Part shown: one piece after another, positions 61,731 to 64,000 of the stretch
How positions within the stretch are numbered: the stretch's first letter is position 1
How the letters are laid out: every line of letters starts with the position of its first letter
DNA from: Vallicoccus soli
GTDB taxonomy: Bacteria > Actinomycetota > Actinomycetes > Motilibacterales > Motilibacteraceae
Assembly: GCF_003594885.1 (NCBI RefSeq)
Contig: NZ_QZEZ01000001.1
Location: forward strand, 744,001-808,000
DNA length: 64,000 nt
Direction of reading: 5' to 3'
Made by a program: the position numbers and the translations under genes
Notes under the pieces: model-generated
What the model saw: the letters and a program-made list of their open reading frames with translations, nothing else
Told to the model about the DNA's origin: nothing
Database searches by the model: none

Positions 61731-64000
61731 GTGCAGCAGGTCGCCCACGACGCCGCCCCGGCCTACCGCCTCGTCCGGCGCGAGGGCGCCGCCGCGGGCC
61801 CCCCGGACCTCGACGACGCCCAGCGGGCGGTCGTCGGGCACGAGCGCGGCCCGCTGCTCGTCCTCGCCGGGCCGGGCACGGGCAAGACGACGACGCTCGT
61901 CGAGGCGGTCGTGGCGCGCATCGAGTCCGGCGTGGACCCCGAGCGCGTGCTGGTCCTGACCTTCGGGCGCAAGGCGGCCGGCGAGCTGCGCGAGCGGGTC
62001 ACCGCGCGCCTGGCCCGCACGCTGCGCCAGCCGCTCGCGCGCACCTTCCACTCCTACGCCTTCGGCGTCCTGCGCCGCGAGGCCGCGCGCGACGGCGACC
62101 CGCCGCCGCGGCTGCTGTCCGGTCCCGAGCAGGACCTCGTGGTACGCGAGCTGCTGCGCGGCGAGCTCGCCGGCGAGGCCGACAGCCGCTGGCCGGCGGG
62201 CCTGCGCGCGGCGCTGACGACCCGCGGCTTCGCGCAGGAGCTGCGCGACCTGCTCCTGCGCTGCACCGAGCGCGGCGTGCTCCCCGAGGACCTCGACGCG
62301 CTGGGCGCGCGGCTGGACCGCGACGACTGGCGCGCCGCGGCGCGCTTCGCCCACCGCTACGCCGAGGTGTCGGCGCTCGCGGGGGAGGGGGCGTACGACC
62401 CCTCGGGGCTCGTGCGCGCGGTGGTGGACCGGCTCGCCGACCCGCACGACGACCTCGCCGAGCGCGAGCGGGCGGCGTACGACTGGGTCTTCGTGGACGA
62501 GTACCAGGACACCGACCCGGCGCAGGAGGCGCTGCTGCGGCACCTGGTGCCGCCGGGCGGCGACCTCGTCGTGGTGGGCGACCCCGACCAGTCCATCTAC
62601 GGCTTCCGCGGCGCCGACGTGCGCTGCATCCGCCGCTTCCCCGAGGTCTTCCCGACGCGCTCGGGCGCCCCGGCGCCCGTGGTGCGCCTCGTCACCTGCC
62701 GGCGCAGCGCCCCCGCCGTGACGACGGCCGCCACCGCGGTGGCCGAGGGGCTGCGCGGCCCGCGGCGGGGGGCGGCGCTCGTCCCCGTCCCCGGCCGGGC
62801 GCCGGGCGCGGTGGACGTGCTCGTGACGGGCTCGCGCAGCGCCGAGGCGGCGCTCGTCGCGGGGGCGCTGCGCCGCGCCCACGTCGTCGACGGGGTGCCG
62901 TGGTCGCGGATGGCGGTGCTGCTGCGCTCGACCCGGGGGCGCCTGCCGGTGCTGCGCCGCGCGATGCTCGCCGCCGGGGTCCCCGTCGGCGTCGCCGCCG
63001 AGGAGCTGCCGCTGGGCGACCAGCCGGGCCTGCGCCCGCTGCTCGACGTCCTCGCCGTCGGGGTGCGCCTCGCCGCGGCGCCCGCCGGCGCACCGGCGCC
63101 GACCGGCGCGGCCGCCACCGCGGTGCTCGACGAGGAGGTCGGGCTCGCCCTGCTCACCGGGCCGCTGGGGCGCCTGGACGCGCTGGGGCTGCGCCGCCTG
63201 CGCCGGGAGCTGCGCCGCGCCGCCTTCGCCGCGGGCGAGGACCGGCCCGCCGCCGAGCTGCTCGCCGAGGCCTTGCTGCACCCCGCCGCGCTCGCGGTCC
63301 AGCTCGCGGACCTGCCCGAGCCCGTGCGCCGGCCCGCCGAGCGCGTCGCGGCCCTCCTCGCGACCGCCGCGGCCGCGGCGCGCGAGCCCGCCGCCACCGC
63401 GGAGTCGGTGCTGTGGGCGGTCTGGGAGGCGTCCGGCCTGGGGGCGCGCTGGCAGGCCGCCAGCCTGCACGGCGGGGCCCGCGGCGCGGCGGCCGACCGC
63501 GACCTCGACGCGGTGATGGCGCTCTTCGACGCGGCCGCGCGCTTCGTCGACCGCCTGCCCGGGGCCGCCGCGGGGGCCTTCCTCGAGCACCTGCGGGGCC
63601 AGGAGATCCCGGGCGACACGCTGGCGGCGCGGGCCCCCGAGGGCGAGGTGGTCCGCGTCCTGAGCGCCCACGCCGCCAAGGGGCTGGAGTGGGACCTCGT
63701 CGTCGTGGCCGGGGTGCAGGAGGGGGTGTGGCCCGACCTGCGCGTGCGCGGGAGCCTGCTCGGCACCGACGACGTCGTCGAGGCGGCGGACGCGGGCGAG
63801 CGCGTGCCCGGCTCGCGGCTGCCCGGCCTGCTCGACGAGGAGCGCCGGCTGCTCTACGTGGCGGTCACCCGCGCCCGCGAGCGCCTCGTGCTCACGGCCG
63901 TGTCCGACCCGGAGGAGGGCGAGGTGCCCTCGCGCTTCGTCGACGACGTGGTGCTCGGCGAGGACGACGCGGCCGTCGTGGTCCCCGGCGGGCCGGGCGC
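61731..64000 (+). CDS. adnA: UvrD/RecB-type helicase, AdnA-like, cut by the window end
   Basis: The first 756 codons are present. Motor motifs of superfamily 1A helicases are clear: GPGTGKTTT (about 45-53), FGRKAAGELRERV, FVDEYQDTDP (near 250), GDPDQSIYGFRGAD (near 283), SAHAAKGLEWDLVVVAG (near 645) and YVAVTRARERLVL (near 705). The order after MoeZ and the alkyltransferase-like gene matches Mycobacterium adnA, which with AdnB resects broken DNA. The C-terminal RecB-like nuclease domain expected for AdnA would lie beyond the edge. GTG at 61731 is the chosen start. Confidence 0.88.
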   Translation, partial: MQQVAHDAAPAYRLVRREGAAAGPPDLDDAQRAVVGHERGPLLVLAGPGTGKTTTLVEAVVARIESGVDPERVLVLTFGRKAAGELRERVTARLARTLRQPLARTFHSYAFGVLRREAARDGDPPPRLLSGPEQDLVVRELLRGELAGEADSRWPAGLRAALTTRGFAQELRDLLLRCTERGVLPEDLDALGARLDRDDWRAAARFAHRYAEVSALAGEGAYDPSGLVRAVVDRLADPHDDLAERERAAYDWVFVDEYQDTDPAQEALLRHLVPPGGDLVVVGDPDQSIYGFRGADVRCIRRFPEVFPTRSGAPAPVVRLVTCRRSAPAVTTAATAVAEGLRGPRRGAALVPVPGRAPGAVDVLVTGSRSAEAALVAGALRRAHVVDGVPWSRMAVLLRSTRGRLPVLRRAMLAAGVPVGVAAEELPLGDQPGLRPLLDVLAVGVRLAAAPAGAPAPTGAAATAVLDEEVGLALLTGPLGRLDALGLRRLRRELRRAAFAAGEDRPAAELLAEALLHPAALAVQLADLPEPVRRPAERVAALLATAAAAAREPAATAESVLWAVWEASGLGARWQAASLHGGARGAAADRDLDAVMALFDAAARFVDRLPGAAAGAFLEHLRGQEIPGDTLAARAPEGEVVRVLSAHAAKGLEWDLVVVAGVQEGVWPDLRVRGSLLGTDDVVEAADAGERVPGSRLPGLLDEERRLLYVAVTRARERLVLTAVSDPEEGEVPSRFVDDVVLGEDDAAVVVPGGPG

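Overview
The window comes from a very GC-rich actinobacterium. The evidence is heavy GTG start use, many 4-base GTGA/ATGA start-stop overlaps, mycobacterial-type DapD, a sigE-rseA-htrA-tatB block, DUF3117 and DUF3107 proteins, a mycothiol-dependent formaldehyde dehydrogenase and an AdnA-type helicase. The genus cannot be fixed from sequence alone. No rRNA, tRNA, CRISPR array, transposase or prophage gene was seen.

Layout. (1) 1-2.4 kb: a hydroxamate siderophore locus (N-monooxygenase fragment, PLP decarboxylase) divergent from a siderophore-interacting flavoprotein, with an IdeR/DmdR1-like iron box between them. (2) 2.4-19.5 kb: an actinobacterial housekeeping block (dapD, dapE, LOG protein, DivIVA-like, SRPBCC, tag, DUF3117, pepA, O-methyltransferase, sigE/anti-sigma/htrA/tatB, mrp, marR). 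A sugar-type ABC importer and wrbA sit inside it between dapE and the LOG gene. (3) 19.5-22.6 kb: an ECF vitamin importer (S component, double ATPase, EcfT) under a TPP riboswitch with a strong downstream hairpin, so most likely thiamine or HMP uptake. (4) 22.6-28.5 kb: DUF1003 and MgtE-N/CBS genes, then a tightly coupled chain of PhzF-like protein, membrane acyltransferase-like protein, an unknown protein, a possible 28-codon ORF and an alpha/beta hydrolase. (5) 28.7-34 kb: a disturbed region. It holds a fused full ABC transporter whose first Walker A motif carries a +1 base, a decayed DUF222/HNH endonuclease gene with a nine-base tandem repeat, long palindromes, and a sugar isomerase/epimerase of which only the C-terminus remains, coupled to an intact sugar/nucleoside-type kinase.

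(6) 34-43 kb: mixed accessory genes: an actinobacterial hypothetical, EamA transporter, secreted double-NPCBM-like protein of atypical codon use, membrane diguanylate cyclase, YihY/BrkB protein, a general stress protein, DUF2332 and NUDIX. (7) 43.2-45.4 kb: DUF6758-PHP-MarC. (8) 45.4-55.6 kb: an accessory run with a three-cold-shock-domain protein, GT39-like membrane protein, mycothiol formaldehyde detoxification pair, secreted S1 protease, MpaB-like protein, a two-esterase plus ATP-grasp operon and an alpha/beta hydrolase. (9) 55.7-64 kb: a second conserved block (DEAD helicase, ferritin-like protein, DUF3107, TetR, MoeZ, alkyltransferase-like protein, AdnA-like helicase cut by the window end).

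The best candidates for something undescribed are the two-esterase/ATP-grasp operon (51745-54753), the triple cold-shock protein, and a strong hairpin in an otherwise empty divergent gap (40781-41256). The ABC transporter with the Walker A frameshift and the rearranged 32-33.4 kb region are the clearest irregularities in the DNA.
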